A DNA stretch of 64,000 nt from Nitrosomonas sp. (GCA_016721865.1 JADKHF010000001.1:1-64000); one strand, 5' to 3'; shown: positions 37,658 through 47,312, counted from the stretch's first letter. Notes: a model not told the origin generated them from the sequence alone. Translations and numbers: made by a program.

Positions 37658-38375
37658 ATGATTCTCGCGGCGGGGCGCGGGAGCGCATGCGTCCGCTCAC
37701 GGATGCTTTGCCAAAGCCTTTATTAAGAGCGGTGGACATGCGTTAATCGAATATCAATTGAGAAATCTGGCGCGTGCGGGTTTTATCGATATTGTGATCA
37801 ACCATGCGTATCTCGGTGAAATGATCGAAAATGCTTTGGGAAATGGTGAGCGATATGGTGTTAACATTCATTATTCCCCCGAGAAAGTGGTTCTGGAAAC
37901 GGCTGGCGGGATTGCCAATGCCTTGCCACTCTTGACGGATCAATCCAGCAACTTGCCCTTTGTGGTCGTCAATGCGGATATTTATTGTGAATTGGATTAT
38001 GCATCGCTACTACCGGCAATGCGTGCGATGCAATCGAGAATTAATCAGCGGCTTGCACACCTTGTTTTGGTCGACAATCCGTCGCATCATAGCGGAGGTG
38101 ATTTTGCGTTGCAGGGAGATCAGGTGATGCTGACAGGAGTCAATAGACTGACTTTTAGCGGTATTGGCATTTATCAACCACGGCTTTTTAACGAATTAAA
38201 ACCGGGCTTGGCGGGGAAACTGGCGCCACTGTTGCGGCAGGCAATGCAGGCAGGAAAAGTAAGCGGTGAATATTTTTCCGGGCGATGGGTTGACGTGGGA
38301 ACACCGGAGCGTCTTGAGTTACTCGATAAGCAACTCAATTCCCAATCAGAATTATCAACGACAGGATCAGTTTAA
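37658..38375 (+). pseudogene. murU: MurNAc-1-phosphate uridylyltransferase, two G deletions near the start
   Basis: Makes UDP-MurNAc from MurNAc-1-phosphate. The N-terminal signature MILAAGRGERMRPLTDALPK is present only if one G is restored near 37683 and another near 37731; both losses are in G-runs. After that a continuous frame gives EYQLRNLARAGFIDIVINHA, VVLETAGGIANALPLL, the metal-binding FVVVNADIYCELDY and FSGRWVDVGTPERL. Spacing from amgK is about 20 bases, and a TTG near 37622 could be an earlier start. Defects restricted to homopolymers hint at sequence error. Confidence 0.85.
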
Positions 38376-38394
38376 AAACTCGAAGTATGCAGTT

Positions 38395-39702
38395 ATGACA
38401 CACACTCAACCTTTTATCGTGCGGCGGCAGCTTCTGGCATCCAGGATGCCAGCTGGAGTCGCTGTTATCCCAACAGCTCCGGAGCGGCTACGCAATCGTG
38501 ATGCACATTATCCTTACCGGTTTGACAGTTATTTCTATTATTTAACGGGTTTTCGCGAGCCAGAATCAGTGCTGGTGATCATGGCCGCGACAGAAAAATC
38601 TCCTGCAAAGCATATTTTGTTTTGCCGCGAAAAGGACATGGAACGGGAGATATGGGATGGTTTTCGCTATGGTCCGGAAGCTGCCAAAGAGACTTTTGGT
38701 TTTGATGAAGCGTATTCGATTGCCAAACTGGACGAATTGCTTCCCAAACTATTGGCGGATCAGCCTGCAGTTTATACCGCATTGGGTCAGGATCATGCCT
38801 GGGATCAACGCATTGTTGGCTGGTTAAACCGGGTGCGGGAACAATCGCGCACGGGCGTGGCAGCGCCGGGTGAGATTCATGATTGCCGCGTATTGCTGGA
38901 TGAAATGCGTCTGATTAAAGGTGCCGACGAATTGCAAATTATGCAGCGCGCGGCAGATATCTCGACACAGGCACATCAGCGTGCGATGCTGACAACCCGC
39001 CCCGGAATGCGTGAGTATGAAATTGAAGCGGAATTGCTCTACACCTTCCACCGGCACGGTGCACAAGCACCAGCCTACACATCCATTGTTGCAGGCGGTG
39101 CCAACGCCTGTGTGTTACATTATGTGGAGAACAATGCCGAGCTGAAATCGGGAGATTTATTACTGATTGATGCCGGTTGTGAGCTGGACGGCTATGCCTC
39201 GGACATTACGCGGACATTCCCGGTCAATGGAAAATTTACCGCTGTGCAGAGGGATGTATATCAACTAGTTCTAACAGCACAAGCGGCAGCTATTTCTCAA
39301 GTAAAACCAGGAAATAGCTGGAATGAATCGCATATGGCTGCATTGCATGTGCTGGCGCAGGGCTTTATTGATCTGGGGCTATGTCAGGGCAGTGTGGATG
39401 CTGTGCTGGAGTCGGGAGATTACAAACGTTTTTATATGCACCGGACCGGGCACTGGCTGGGAATGGATGTGCATGATGCCGGTGAGTACAAGCAAAAAGG
39501 CGATTGGCGTTTGCTGCAACCCGGTATGGTGCTGACTGTTGAGCCAGGATGTTATATCCGCCCGGCGGATAATGTTCCGCAACATTTCTGGAATATCGGG
39601 ATACGAATCGAAGACGATGTGATTGTCACCCAAACGGGCTATGAACTTTTGACTTTCGCAGCACCCAAAACCATAGCCGAAATAGAGGAGTTGATGCAAT
39701 GA
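38395..39702 (+). CDS. pepP: Xaa-Pro aminopeptidase (aminopeptidase P)
   Basis: Cytoplasmic dimanganese exopeptidase cleaving N-terminal residues before proline. The 435-residue protein has the AMP_N domain (FIVRRQLLASRMPAGVAV, RNRDAHYPYRFDSYFYYLTG) and the pita-bread domain. Metal ligands are in LLLIDAGCELDGYASDITRTFPV, HRTGHWLGMDVHD, LTVEPGCYI and GIRIEDDVIVT. It is intact and overlaps the next gene by 4 bases (ATGA). The ATG at 38395 is chosen because homology-like sequence begins there. Confidence 0.95.
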   Translation: MTHTQPFIVRRQLLASRMPAGVAVIPTAPERLRNRDAHYPYRFDSYFYYLTGFREPESVLVIMAATEKSPAKHILFCREKDMEREIWDGFRYGPEAAKETFGFDEAYSIAKLDELLPKLLADQPAVYTALGQDHAWDQRIVGWLNRVREQSRTGVAAPGEIHDCRVLLDEMRLIKGADELQIMQRAADISTQAHQRAMLTTRPGMREYEIEAELLYTFHRHGAQAPAYTSIVAGGANACVLHYVENNAELKSGDLLLIDAGCELDGYASDITRTFPVNGKFTAVQRDVYQLVLTAQAAAISQVKPGNSWNESHMAALHVLAQGFIDLGLCQGSVDAVLESGDYKRFYMHRTGHWLGMDVHDAGEYKQKGDWRLLQPGMVLTVEPGCYIRPADNVPQHFWNIGIRIEDDVIVTQTGYELLTFAAPKTIAEIEELMQ

Positions 39703-40067
39703 ACGATGAAGAAAGGAAAATTATTATCAGCAAGGTTTCTGAATACCGTCAGAACGAATCGGGAGAATATCAGCGGGTGCCGGTTTCTCCCGTAAACCGC
39801 TGGATTACCATTGCAATACTTATCCCGGTTATAGCGCTCATGGCTGTTTTAGGCGTTTTCTTTTTTGCCGCTTTCCTTGCTTTACTCGCAGTGGCTGTTG
39901 TGGTTGTTGGAATACGCTTCTGGTGGCTGCGCAGAAAATTTGAAAACGCAATGCAACAACCTGATGATATAAACCGGCGGGAAGAAGCGGATCAGACGAT
40001 TATCATCGAAGATGCGCAGATTATTGAAGAAACGGAAGTTCATCGGACTGAGCAAAAAAAACACTAG
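39699..40067 (+). CDS. Small two-helix membrane protein, function unknown
   Basis: A 122-residue protein: a hydrophilic N-terminus (residues 1-33), two adjacent membrane helices (WITIAILIPVIALMAVLGVF and FAAFLALLAVAVVVVGI), then the basic RFWWLRRKFENAM and an acidic tail. Its start overlaps the pepP stop, so it is co-translated. No motif identifies a role; in related bacteria the proteins after aminopeptidase P include ubiquinone hydroxylases, which this is not. Confidence 0.75.
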   Translation: MNDEERKIIISKVSEYRQNESGEYQRVPVSPVNRWITIAILIPVIALMAVLGVFFFAAFLALLAVAVVVVGIRFWWLRRKFENAMQQPDDINRREEADQTIIIEDAQIIEETEVHRTEQKKH

Positions 40068-40140
40068 GAAGCTCTCCAGGAATAGATCAATCTGCTGCGG
40101 GAGAGCTGTTTCCTGGGCCGCGTGGTTAGGGATTCGGCCA

Positions 40141-40257
40141 TTAGGAAGCTCTGAATAACCCTCATGTGTCATTCCCAACAAAGTGAGGAATCTTTGGTAA
40201 TCAATACGATAGATTTCTCGCTGCGCTCGAAATGACAGTTATTCAGAGTTTCCTTAA
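40141..40257. repeat. Small mobile-like element with matching inverted ends
   Basis: TTAGGAAGCTCTGAATAAC at 40141-40159 matches the complement of 40238-40257 (TTAAGGAAACTCTGAATAAC) apart from one substitution and one extra A. Inside are a second imperfect inverted pair (TCATTCC near 40169 and GAAATGACA near 40230) and the phrase TTTCTCGCTGCGCTCGAAAT. The 117-base unit lies in the 268-base gap after the small membrane gene and has no coding frame. It looks like a non-autonomous insertion-element derivative, and by shape it may end transcription from either side. Confidence 0.6.
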
Positions 40258-40335
40258 ACAAAGTGCGATTTTTCATGGCGACGAAGGCCGGAATACGCAG
40301 ATTCCAACCAATGTTCTTAATGGCCGGATCAATAT

Positions 40336-41001
40336 TCAGTTTTTCTGGAAAATCAAATCCCATACGCCATGCCCGAGCTTGATCCCTCTTTGTTCAAACT
40401 TGGTCAACGGCCGGTATTCCGGTCGAGGTGCATAATCTGCCGCGGTGTTGGCGAGTTGCTGTTGCTGACTTAAAACCTGCAGAATTTGTACGGCATAGTC
40501 TTCCCAATCGGTAGCGACATGGATATACCCGCCCGTTTTTAAATGTGCGCACAAACGAGAAACCAGCACCGGTTGGATCAATCGGCGTTTGTGGTGTCTG
40601 GCTTTGGGCCAGGGATCAGGAAAAAAGATGTGAATGCCCTGCAGGCATTCTGCGGGCAGCATGTGTTCCAGTACTTGGACGGCATCATGTTGGATGATGC
40701 GCAAATTCGTTAATTCGAGATGTTCGATTTGATTGAGCAGACTGCCGACTCCGGGCGTATGTACTTCAATTCCCAGATAATCATTTTCAGGATGCTCTTG
40801 TGCAATAGTCGCGGTGCTTTCTCCCATGCCAAACCCGATTTCCAGGATTTTAGGTGCAGGGCGGCCGAAAACCTGATCCAGATCCAGCCGGTTCTCGCCA
40901 AATGGGATGCCGTATCGGGGCAGCAATAATTCACAGGCACGGCGTTGTGCATTGGAGAGGCGGCCTTGACGAAGAACGAAGCTGCGGATGGCTTGTTGCA
41001 T
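40336..41001 (-). CDS. trmB: tRNA (guanine-46-N7)-methyltransferase
   Basis: Methylates G46 in the variable loop of tRNAs using S-adenosylmethionine. The 221-residue protein has the N-terminal RSFVLRQGRLSNAQRRA, the SAM-binding LEIGFGMGESTATIAQEHP near residue 54, the IHIFFPDPWPKARHHKRRL box near 128, and the TDWEDYAVQ segment near 163. It is intact. It lies 35 bases downstream of thiG on the same strand, so the two are probably in one unit. Confidence 0.95.
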   Translation of the reverse strand: MQQAIRSFVLRQGRLSNAQRRACELLLPRYGIPFGENRLDLDQVFGRPAPKILEIGFGMGESTATIAQEHPENDYLGIEVHTPGVGSLLNQIEHLELTNLRIIQHDAVQVLEHMLPAECLQGIHIFFPDPWPKARHHKRRLIQPVLVSRLCAHLKTGGYIHVATDWEDYAVQILQVLSQQQQLANTAADYAPRPEYRPLTKFEQRGIKLGHGVWDLIFQKN

Positions 41002-41036
41002 TGGCAGATAAAATTGGCGGCAGTGAATGAGGGTGA

Positions 41037-41861
41037 TCAGGCCGATTTAGCTGCTGCTGATTGCTTTGCAGGGGTATCTGAGCGAGCGATTACGCCATCC
41101 GTTGGCGAGCTGGGGCTGGCACTGTAGAGTTTCTTCGCCATGCGTCCGGCCAGATACGCTTCGCGTCCGGCTTCTACGGCTTTACGCATCGCGGATGCCA
41201 TCAATACCGGATCTCTCGCTGCAGCAATCGCCGTGTTCATCAGTACGCCATCGCAACCCAGTTCCATCGCAATGGTCGCATCGGATGCCGTACCGACACC
41301 CGCATCGACCAATACGGGGATTTTGGCATTGTCGATGATGATCTGCAGATTCCACGGATTCAAAATACCCATCCCCGAGCCAATCAACGAAGCCAGCGGC
41401 ATGACGGCGACACAACCCATTTCTTCCAGTTGTTTGGCAATAATCGGGTCATCCGAAGTGTAAACCATCACCTGAAAATCCTCCTTAATCAGGATTTCCG
41501 CCGCTTTAAGCGTTTCCACCATGTTCGGGTACAGTGTTTTGGGATCGCCCAGTACTTCCAGTTTGACTAAGCTGTGCCCATCCAGTAATTCACGCGCCAG
41601 GCGCAGTGTGCGCACCGCATCTTCAACGGTATAACAGCCCGCCGTGTTGGGTAACAAGGTATATTGCACTGGCGGCAAAACATCCAGCAGATTGGGTTCA
41701 TTAGAATTCTGCCCGATATTCGTCCGCCGGATCGCGACAGTAATGATTTCAGCACCGCTGGCTTCAACGGCTGCGCGGGTTTCGCTGAAATCCTTGTATT
41801 TGCCTGTGCCGACCAGTAAGCGGGACGTGTATGTTTTGCCAGCAATGACTAAGTTATCCAT
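41037..41861 (-). CDS. thiG: Thiazole synthase
   Basis: Forms the thiazole phosphate of thiamine from deoxyxylulose phosphate, dehydroglycine and ThiS thiocarboxylate. It starts LVIAGKTYTSRLLVGTGKYKDF, has NLLDVLPPVQYTLLPNTAGC near residue 57, the Schiff-base lysine region LVKLEVLGDPKTLYPN near 98, and the phosphate-binding LVDAGVGTASDA and MELGCDGVLMNTAIA. The 274-residue length includes a C-terminal tail (about 20 residues after YSASPSSPTDG) longer than usual and of low complexity. It follows thiS by 46 bases. Confidence 0.95.
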   Translation of the reverse strand: MDNLVIAGKTYTSRLLVGTGKYKDFSETRAAVEASGAEIITVAIRRTNIGQNSNEPNLLDVLPPVQYTLLPNTAGCYTVEDAVRTLRLARELLDGHSLVKLEVLGDPKTLYPNMVETLKAAEILIKEDFQVMVYTSDDPIIAKQLEEMGCVAVMPLASLIGSGMGILNPWNLQIIIDNAKIPVLVDAGVGTASDATIAMELGCDGVLMNTAIAAARDPVLMASAMRKAVEAGREAYLAGRMAKKLYSASPSSPTDGVIARSDTPAKQSAAAKSA

Positions 41862-41907
41862 GAAATTCTTCTTTTATCAGAGGTATATTTGTTTAATAGC
41901 GCGGGAT

Positions 41908-42111
41908 TTAACCGCCGCCCACTGCGACAACAACTTCCAGTTGATCCCCATGAACCAGAATTTGTTCCGAGAATTGGCTGCGCGGAATAATCTCGCCATT
42001 GCGTTCGATGGCGATGCGTTTGCCGTGCAATGCAAGATGATCGATAAGCTGCGTCACGTTAATCGGCGACTCAAATTGCTGCGGTTGTCCATTAATGGTG
42101 AGTTGTATCAT
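41908..42111 (-). CDS. thiS: Sulfur carrier protein ThiS
   Basis: A ubiquitin-like 67-residue carrier whose C-terminal glycine is thiocarboxylated to donate sulfur to ThiG. It begins MIQLTINGQPQQFESPINV and ends VEVVVAVGGG-like with the required di-glycine terminus; EIIPRSQFSEQILVHGDQLEVV is the typical second half. No thiC, thiE or thiF is nearby in the window, so the rest of the pathway must be elsewhere. Confidence 0.9.
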   Translation of the reverse strand: MIQLTINGQPQQFESPINVTQLIDHLALHGKRIAIERNGEIIPRSQFSEQILVHGDQLEVVVAVGGG

Positions 42112-42235
42112 GGATGTTAAAGCTGGGATTGATATTTCAGGTTAGCCAGATGAACAATAAAAATCAGGGTGAATTTTATCATGTGGGGATTGGGTAATTT
42201 GAGAAATTTATGAATATTACTTTGAGTCGGTTCAG

Positions 42236-42360
42236 TTCTACTTAGCAGACGGCTGAAAAACAATCTGCGTTGACGGTATTGGTTTGTGATTCGGTATCTG
42301 ATCCCAAAGGCACATCTAACCCGGATATTGCATGAATTGCAATATCCGGGCTAAGTAGGA
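42236..42360. repeat. 125-base unit with 11-bp inverted ends and a strong internal hairpin
   Basis: TTCTACTTAGC (42236-42246) and the complement of 42350-42360 (TCCTACTTAGC) differ at one base. At the right end CCCGGATATTGCA (42320-42332) and TGCAATATCCGGG (42338-42350) form a perfect 13-bp stem with a 5-base loop. No T-run follows on either strand, so it is not a standard terminator. A remnant of an insertion-sequence end or a non-autonomous element is likely. The rest of the 370-base gap between thiS and the acetyltransferase gene shows nothing clear. Confidence 0.45.
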
Positions 42361-42481
42361 TATATGGATTATCTGGTCAAATTTCAATCAACATAAACTG
42401 ATTTATTTGATCATTTTTAAAGCAGCGCCAACAGGAATTTATAAATCAGACTATTTTTCAACCATACTGATAGCATACGCA

Positions 42482-43645
42482 CTATTCTATTCCACTATCT
42501 TTCGCTACTATCAGTGGCAGATTTATTATCATGCTAGAGATATCCAATTGATATCTTAGGTTTCTACTAAATTTGGCATTATTTTGTTCTGGAGCTCTTC
42601 CCAACAACCTATTTGCAAGTTTCATAATAGTCTTGTTCTGAAAAAACTCAGTAGATAGACACCCATTAATATAAAGATCCAATCTTTCTCCAGATGCAGG
42701 ATCAACAACATGCGACTTTAATAATCCCTCTTGTTGAAAACCTAAATGCAGAGTATTGCGTTGACTTTTTGGGTTATCCCCATATACATAGCTGATTAAT
42801 TTATGGATTCCAATCTTTGAGAATGCGAATTCCATGATAAGCAATGTGGCTTCAAGGCTGATGCCGAATGGTTGTTCTTCAGGGAAACCGACCAGAATCT
42901 CAGCTCTCGAGTTATTTAAATTTAGATCGACCAATTCGGCCAATCCTATTGGATTCCGGTCTTTCTCCACTATCCAGGCGATTCGTTTGGTCTCCAACGG
43001 TGAGTGGTTGGTTGATTGTAAATCACGTTCAATTGCCTCATTGGAGCTATCCTGGAAAAGATGATAATGATGCTGGAATTTGGTATTGCGCCGACAAGAA
43101 ATTAGAAAGTCACGATGCCTCGGCACCATCCTAACTAGCGCGACCCTTTTTCCATAACATGACTCTCGCCAGAAAGTTGCCAAGCTGAATGAGATCGCCT
43201 GCAAATGCTCCTTGAGGGGAGATAAATTTGGTGGAGTCAATCGGTAAGCATCAGCAAAAGCACTGAGAGACAGTTCTTTCTCGCCACAAAACCATGCAGC
43301 ACGACCTAAAGCAATGGTTGAGGATAGATTTCCGGGTACTAAATTGCTAGCCTGTGTAGCGACGCGTAATGCAATAGCTGGACGGTTTGCTCGAAGATAA
43401 GCTTCTGATAGTGTGTTCAAATACTGAATGTTGGCTGGCACAAGACGATGCGCTGTTTCAAGATAAGGTATTGCGTCAGCAAGTTTTCTCTGGGAAGTAG
43501 GCCCAAAAGCTAAAAGAAATCCCTTTGCGAAGTAGCCTTGCGCATCAAGTTTATCTGGGTGAATTGAATCCAAGATTTTCTTAATTGCTTGCCAATCCTT
43601 TGCAAGGATAAGAGCGGTGAGTTCAACTTGTTCCTGTGCTGCCAT
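42482..43645 (-). CDS. TPR repeat protein with C-terminal GNAT acetyltransferase domain
   Basis: A 387-residue two-part protein. Residues 1-150 are helical repeats of the TPR type (AIPYLETAHRLVPANIQYLN, AYLRANRPAIALRVATQASN, LSAFADAYRL). Residues 160-340 resemble RimJ/RimL-type acetyltransferases: WIVEKDRNPIGLAELVDLNL, SLEATLLIMEFAFSKIGIHK and the typical NPKSQRNTLHLGFQQEGLL acetyl-CoA region. TPR-GNAT fusions of this kind occur near glycan or PEP-CTERM/exosortase-type systems, but no such cluster is here. The IS630 element ends only about 15 bases before the ATG and no ribosome site is visible, so the native promoter, and perhaps the first codons, may have been displaced. Confidence 0.75.
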   Translation of the reverse strand: MAAQEQVELTALILAKDWQAIKKILDSIHPDKLDAQGYFAKGFLLAFGPTSQRKLADAIPYLETAHRLVPANIQYLNTLSEAYLRANRPAIALRVATQASNLVPGNLSSTIALGRAAWFCGEKELSLSAFADAYRLTPPNLSPLKEHLQAISFSLATFWRESCYGKRVALVRMVPRHRDFLISCRRNTKFQHHYHLFQDSSNEAIERDLQSTNHSPLETKRIAWIVEKDRNPIGLAELVDLNLNNSRAEILVGFPEEQPFGISLEATLLIMEFAFSKIGIHKLISYVYGDNPKSQRNTLHLGFQQEGLLKSHVVDPASGERLDLYINGCLSTEFFQNKTIMKLANRLLGRAPEQNNAKFSRNLRYQLDISSMIINLPLIVAKDSGIE

Positions 43646-43660
43646 GGCAAATGAATATTA

Positions 43661-44774
43661 TTGATCCGGCCATTAAATAGTTTTAAGCGGCATATTTTAC
43701 ATACGGATCTTGGAAGTAAGAAGCAACGCGCTCTGGATTATTCTGCAGCATCAACATATGATCATCGACAGCGGCATGTAATTTCTCGCTTGGTACGCAC
43801 CGGAACTTTCGAACCGATAGCCTGCTTCAAATCTGAGTTCAATCTTTCTTCTGGATTTAATTCCGGACTGTAGCTGGGTAAATAAAAGCATTCGATCTTT
43901 TCCTTATTTTCTTCCAGCCAAGCCTTCACTGGTTTGCTGTGGTGCACTCTCAAATTATCCAGGATCAAGAACACTTTCTTCCCTGCATCCTTGATCAGTA
44001 GTTCGAGAAATTCAATGAGTCTATCTGAATTGAAATTTCCATCAATAATCTGCCAGCGTGCACAGCCTTTGTTGGTTACAGTGGCAATCATTGACAGCCG
44101 TTGCCGCGTGCCAGGAGCGTAGGTCACGGGTGTTTTTCCCTTGGGTGCAAAGCCACGTCCTCGCACATCCGTATTGACTAATCCTGTCTCATCACCCCAG
44201 TGAATCTCCCCGCCTTCAGTTCTAGCGCGCTTGGCAATATCCGGATATTGCTCATTGAGCCATTGCTTTACCGCCTCCGGGCGTTGTTCATAAGCACGTC
44301 GGATCGGCTTCTGCGGGGTAAATCCCCAACGCTTGAGGTAGTGTCCCACCGTGCGTATCGGCATGGATATGCCACATTCCTGCTCGATTAACTGTCTTAT
44401 CGCTCCACGATTCCACAACGCAAAAATCCATCTTCAGTTGCTCAGGACGTTTATCACAAATAGCCGTTGCAATCTCAACTCCTGCTCTTCGCTTAAGCTG
44501 CGTTTGTCACCCGTACGTCGTCCGCGTCTACCAGGCTTTTAGCCCAGCTGCACCACCTTCTTCATAAAGTCGAATAATCTTCTTCATAGCCGTGCCGCTC
44601 AGCTCCGTAACTTGCGCTATTTGCCCAGGTTTGCCGCCTCGCTTGTGAAGACGAATCACTTGCCGACGACGTTCATGCAGCGCTTCATCTTTTAAGGTTC
44701 TTGCATCTATTTTTTCCATCCTTCTATGACATGCAAAATCACCAAAAATTCAAACTATTTATTGGCCGGATCTA
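43661..44774 (-). mobile_element. IS630-family insertion sequence, transposase frameshifted
   Basis: The ends match over 21 bases with one difference (GATCCGGCCATTAAATAGTTT from 43663; the complement of 44752-44772 has A for T). TA dinucleotides flank it (43659-43660 and 44775-44776), as expected for IS630/Tc1 insertion. The minus-strand transposase starts at 44719 (MEKIDARTLKDEALHERRRQ and a helix-turn-helix, QIAQVTELSGTAMKKIIRLY). It shifts frame near 44537, 44453 and 44424, then gives the DDE domain: HWGDETGLVNTDVRG, FLILDNLRVHHSKPVKAWLE and YLPSYSPELNPEERLNSDLK. All three acidic residues are present, but the frames are broken, so the copy is inactive. Confidence 0.9.
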
Positions 44775-44874
44775 TAGAATTGGTTGAGATTCAATTAGAG
44801 AAATAGAGGAAGGTTGATTTTTTAAAAACGCAGCTCTGCGCTTTTAAAAGCTGGGGCTATCGCGGTTAAATAAA

Positions 44875-45011
44875 GGCTATGTCATCGTTAGTTAGTGGTG
44901 GTAATGTAACCCAGTGAATTGAAGAAAAATATCAATTATTGGTTAGTGACTTGTTTATAAATGATAACTTGTGTTTATTTACAGTGACCAACAATTAACG
45001 ATGACATAGCC
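44875..45011. mobile_element. Intact 137-bp non-autonomous element with 8-bp target duplication
   Basis: Perfect 16-bp inverted ends, GGCTATGTCATCGTTA (44875-44890) and its complement (44996-45011), extend imperfectly to about 24 bases. The unit is flanked by a perfect 8-bp direct repeat, TAAATAAA, at 44867-44874 and 45012-45019. It contains no coding frame. These are the signs of a miniature inverted-repeat transposable element that moved recently enough to keep its duplication. Ends starting GGC with 8-bp duplications recall the IS1595 or IS1 superfamilies; that family link is inference. No matching full-length element is in the window. Confidence 0.85.
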
Positions 45012-45049
45012 TAAATAAAACAGCAATGAAATATCCAATTGGAAGCTCA

Positions 45050-46981
45050 TCAGCCTACCTTTCCATGTTCGGGTACATACTGCAATCCATTGCCGATCAG
45101 ATTCGCATACTGATCTGTATTCAGGCTACTTTCGGCAGCCAAAGCACTCAAACCCGCTTGAGTATAAGTATTATCTGCAATCAATTGCGTAAAATAATTA
45201 AGAGTACTGTCATCTGGAACATGACCGACAACGTTGGTATACAGTATATTTACAAGACTGGAGTCACTTATACCCTCGGGGACATATTCTTTAAGCATAG
45301 TTTGAGCAAGACTTTCAATCTTTAAATTATCGAAGGTAGGACTGTCATTTATATCATCCGCTTTGGCAATCCAATGACCAAAGGTTTTAGCATCCGGGAG
45401 AGAATTAAATCCCGCGTACAAAAGCGCAAGTGCAGCGCCAGCAACTTGATTTGGTGAAGCGATATCTAGAGCCACGTAGATACCATCCGAGAAACTGACG
45501 CGTTCAATACCATGCAGAGAATCCGTTGCAGCAGTACTACCACTCTTGCTACCATCCTTACTGCCACTTGTAGAAATAATATTATAGTTAATCGCCCAAG
45601 ATCCATCTTTACTTTGAACGATAGAAGAAACCTGACTGTATGGAACAGCATACGAAACAGTATCTACATTGTTTCCACCATAAAAACTAACATTCCCGGA
45701 TTTGCCGCCATGCTGACTTACTGGGGAATCCAATTTACACTACCACTACCACTACCACTACCACTACCACTACCACTACCACTACCACTACCACTATTTA
45801 CATCACTGAGATTGAACATCATGTCAGCAAAGCTGATCCGTTCAAAATTGGTAAGCGTATCGGTTCCTTCGGCACCAGTGTTATCTTTGATTGTATAAAT
45901 GCCATTGCTGTTTTTATGATGCTAAAATCGTTTTGTTACCATAGAACACTGCCGTGTCGGTACCTGCACCACCATCCAGATTGTTATTGGCGCTATTGCC
46001 GAGTAGCGTATCGTCGCCACTGCCCCCAATTACATTCTCGATAACAACGTTAAAAGCGATTCCAAGATCATTGGTGCCATTGAACCAGGAAGAATCAGGC
46101 GCAGGGAAAGCAATAGTGGAATAACTTCCGGGATTCAGGTTAATAGTGCTACCTAAACTAAAAGTGCGGATATCAATGGTGTCGTTCCCTCCTGCGTCCC
46201 ATATGGTTTCATAGAATGGGTTATTTGGAGAAAAGGTATAAGTGTCGTTTCCAGTTTGGTATTTGTTGTTTGCTCCATAAATGTATTGAATAGCTTGGAT
46301 GTCATAAACCATTGGCCTCTCTCGAGCCACAAAAACTGATATGTTTTGATCGCTATCCCAATACCAATTATCGACCGTATCGTTATACGACATAATCGTA
46401 TAGTTTCTAACATCAAGGGGAGATGGCAAGTATGGCCCAGGACTGCCTCCGTAGTTGCCAGGGTGTTTTAACCCTAAACCATGGCCTATTTCATGCATTA
46501 AAGCTTCGTGATTGTATGTGCCGACAGACCAATCAGAACTAATTCCATATGTGGAATTTACCCAGACATCTGCAGCACTTGCCCAATAATCGTTTGGGGG
46601 AACACTCCACCCCCAAGTGCTAGAAGGTAAAGCAGAAGAAAATGCAAAACGGAAATCACCTACATTTGAGCTTGTTTCAGAAACCTCATTGAAGCTTAGA
46701 TTGGCGACATTAGCCCATTCTTGAAGAGCATTTCTTGCTGCGACTATTTGTGTGTCATTAAAGACGAAATGTTCAGTAGCTGATTGTTCATTACTAGCAC
46801 TATAATCTGATTGAAAATAGGCCGAGTTGCCGTTTTTCCATGGGAAGCTAAAAGATAAGTTCGCCCCAGTACCAAGCTCTCCTCCCCATTTAATATGAGT
46901 TTCATCAAGTAGCGGATCAAGTTTGAGATTGCTGCTAAGGTTAAAACTGCTGGTCGATGCGGAGGTATTTGGACTCGTCAT
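45050..46981 (-). pseudogene. Serralysin-type RTX metalloprotease with DUF4214-like tail, frameshifted
   Basis: Secreted zinc protease exported by a type I system; there is no signal peptide. AAGGATT precedes the ATG at 46981. The catalytic part has the zinc motif EALMHEIGHGLGLKHPG (near residue 180) and the methionine turn TIMSYNDT. It is followed by the calcium-binding RTX repeats IGGSGDDTLLGNSANNNLDGG. The frame breaks near 45925. The next frame gives GTDTLTNFERISFADMMFNL, which leads into a serine-glycine linker coded by a hexanucleotide repeat. A further shift near 45725 precedes the C-terminal 228 residues, with NQVAGAALALLYAGFNSLPD and ending LQYVPEHGKVG, a DUF4214-like module. A one-base error at each break would restore a ~640-residue protein. 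Confidence 0.85.
45739..45795 (-). repeat. Hexanucleotide tandem repeat coding (Gly-Ser)n
   Basis: Nine and a half perfect copies of ACTACC on the plus strand (GGTAGT on the coding strand) lie in the linker of the serralysin-like gene. The unit is six bases, so copy-number changes alter linker length without shifting frame. The tract lies exactly between the RTX part and the DUF4214-like tail. Confidence 0.9.
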
Positions 46982-47171
46982 GGTATAATCCTTCTGATTA
47001 ATTAACAAGGAATTGAAGTTTACACGCATTCAACTTTGGCCGCAATAATGCATAAAAAACATGCATGTAGGTGAGTTTAAGAATTTTGTTGGCCTTCTTA
47101 AAACACTTAATTGGTGGAGACGGCGTGTGACCGTAAGGATTCCTTCGGGTTCTGGTTGCAAAGATTTCAAA

Positions 47172-47191
47172 AGAAGCCTGGGGCCAGGTCG
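47172..47191. repeat. Short outlying piece of the dispersed repeat
   Basis: GAAGCCTGGGGCCAGGTCG here recurs at 47495-47513 (start of copy A) and, shortened, at 48683-48700 (start of copy B). It lies about 140 bases downstream of the IS630 remnant in the minus-strand reading, so the remnant sits between two copies of the motif. The core CCTGGGGCCAGG is itself palindromic. Confidence 0.55.
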
Positions 47192-47312
47192 AAGCATGGA
47201 GTCCGAAGCATAGGGTCATGTCGCGGTTGCGGCTTGGCAATGTCGCACAATCGAGCGGGTGTGAATCTCGCCTTGGTAACTGCTAGCCACAGGCCAAGTA
47301 TCTAGTAGTCAG

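Noticed and set aside
42320..42350. Strong 13-bp hairpin as a rho-independent terminator
   Set aside because: No T-run follows on either strand, and it lies inside a larger inverted-repeat unit.
45739..45795. Tandem hexamers as a CRISPR or regulatory iteron array
   Set aside because: Units are contiguous without spacers and lie in frame inside a coding linker. No CRISPR array was seen anywhere in the window.
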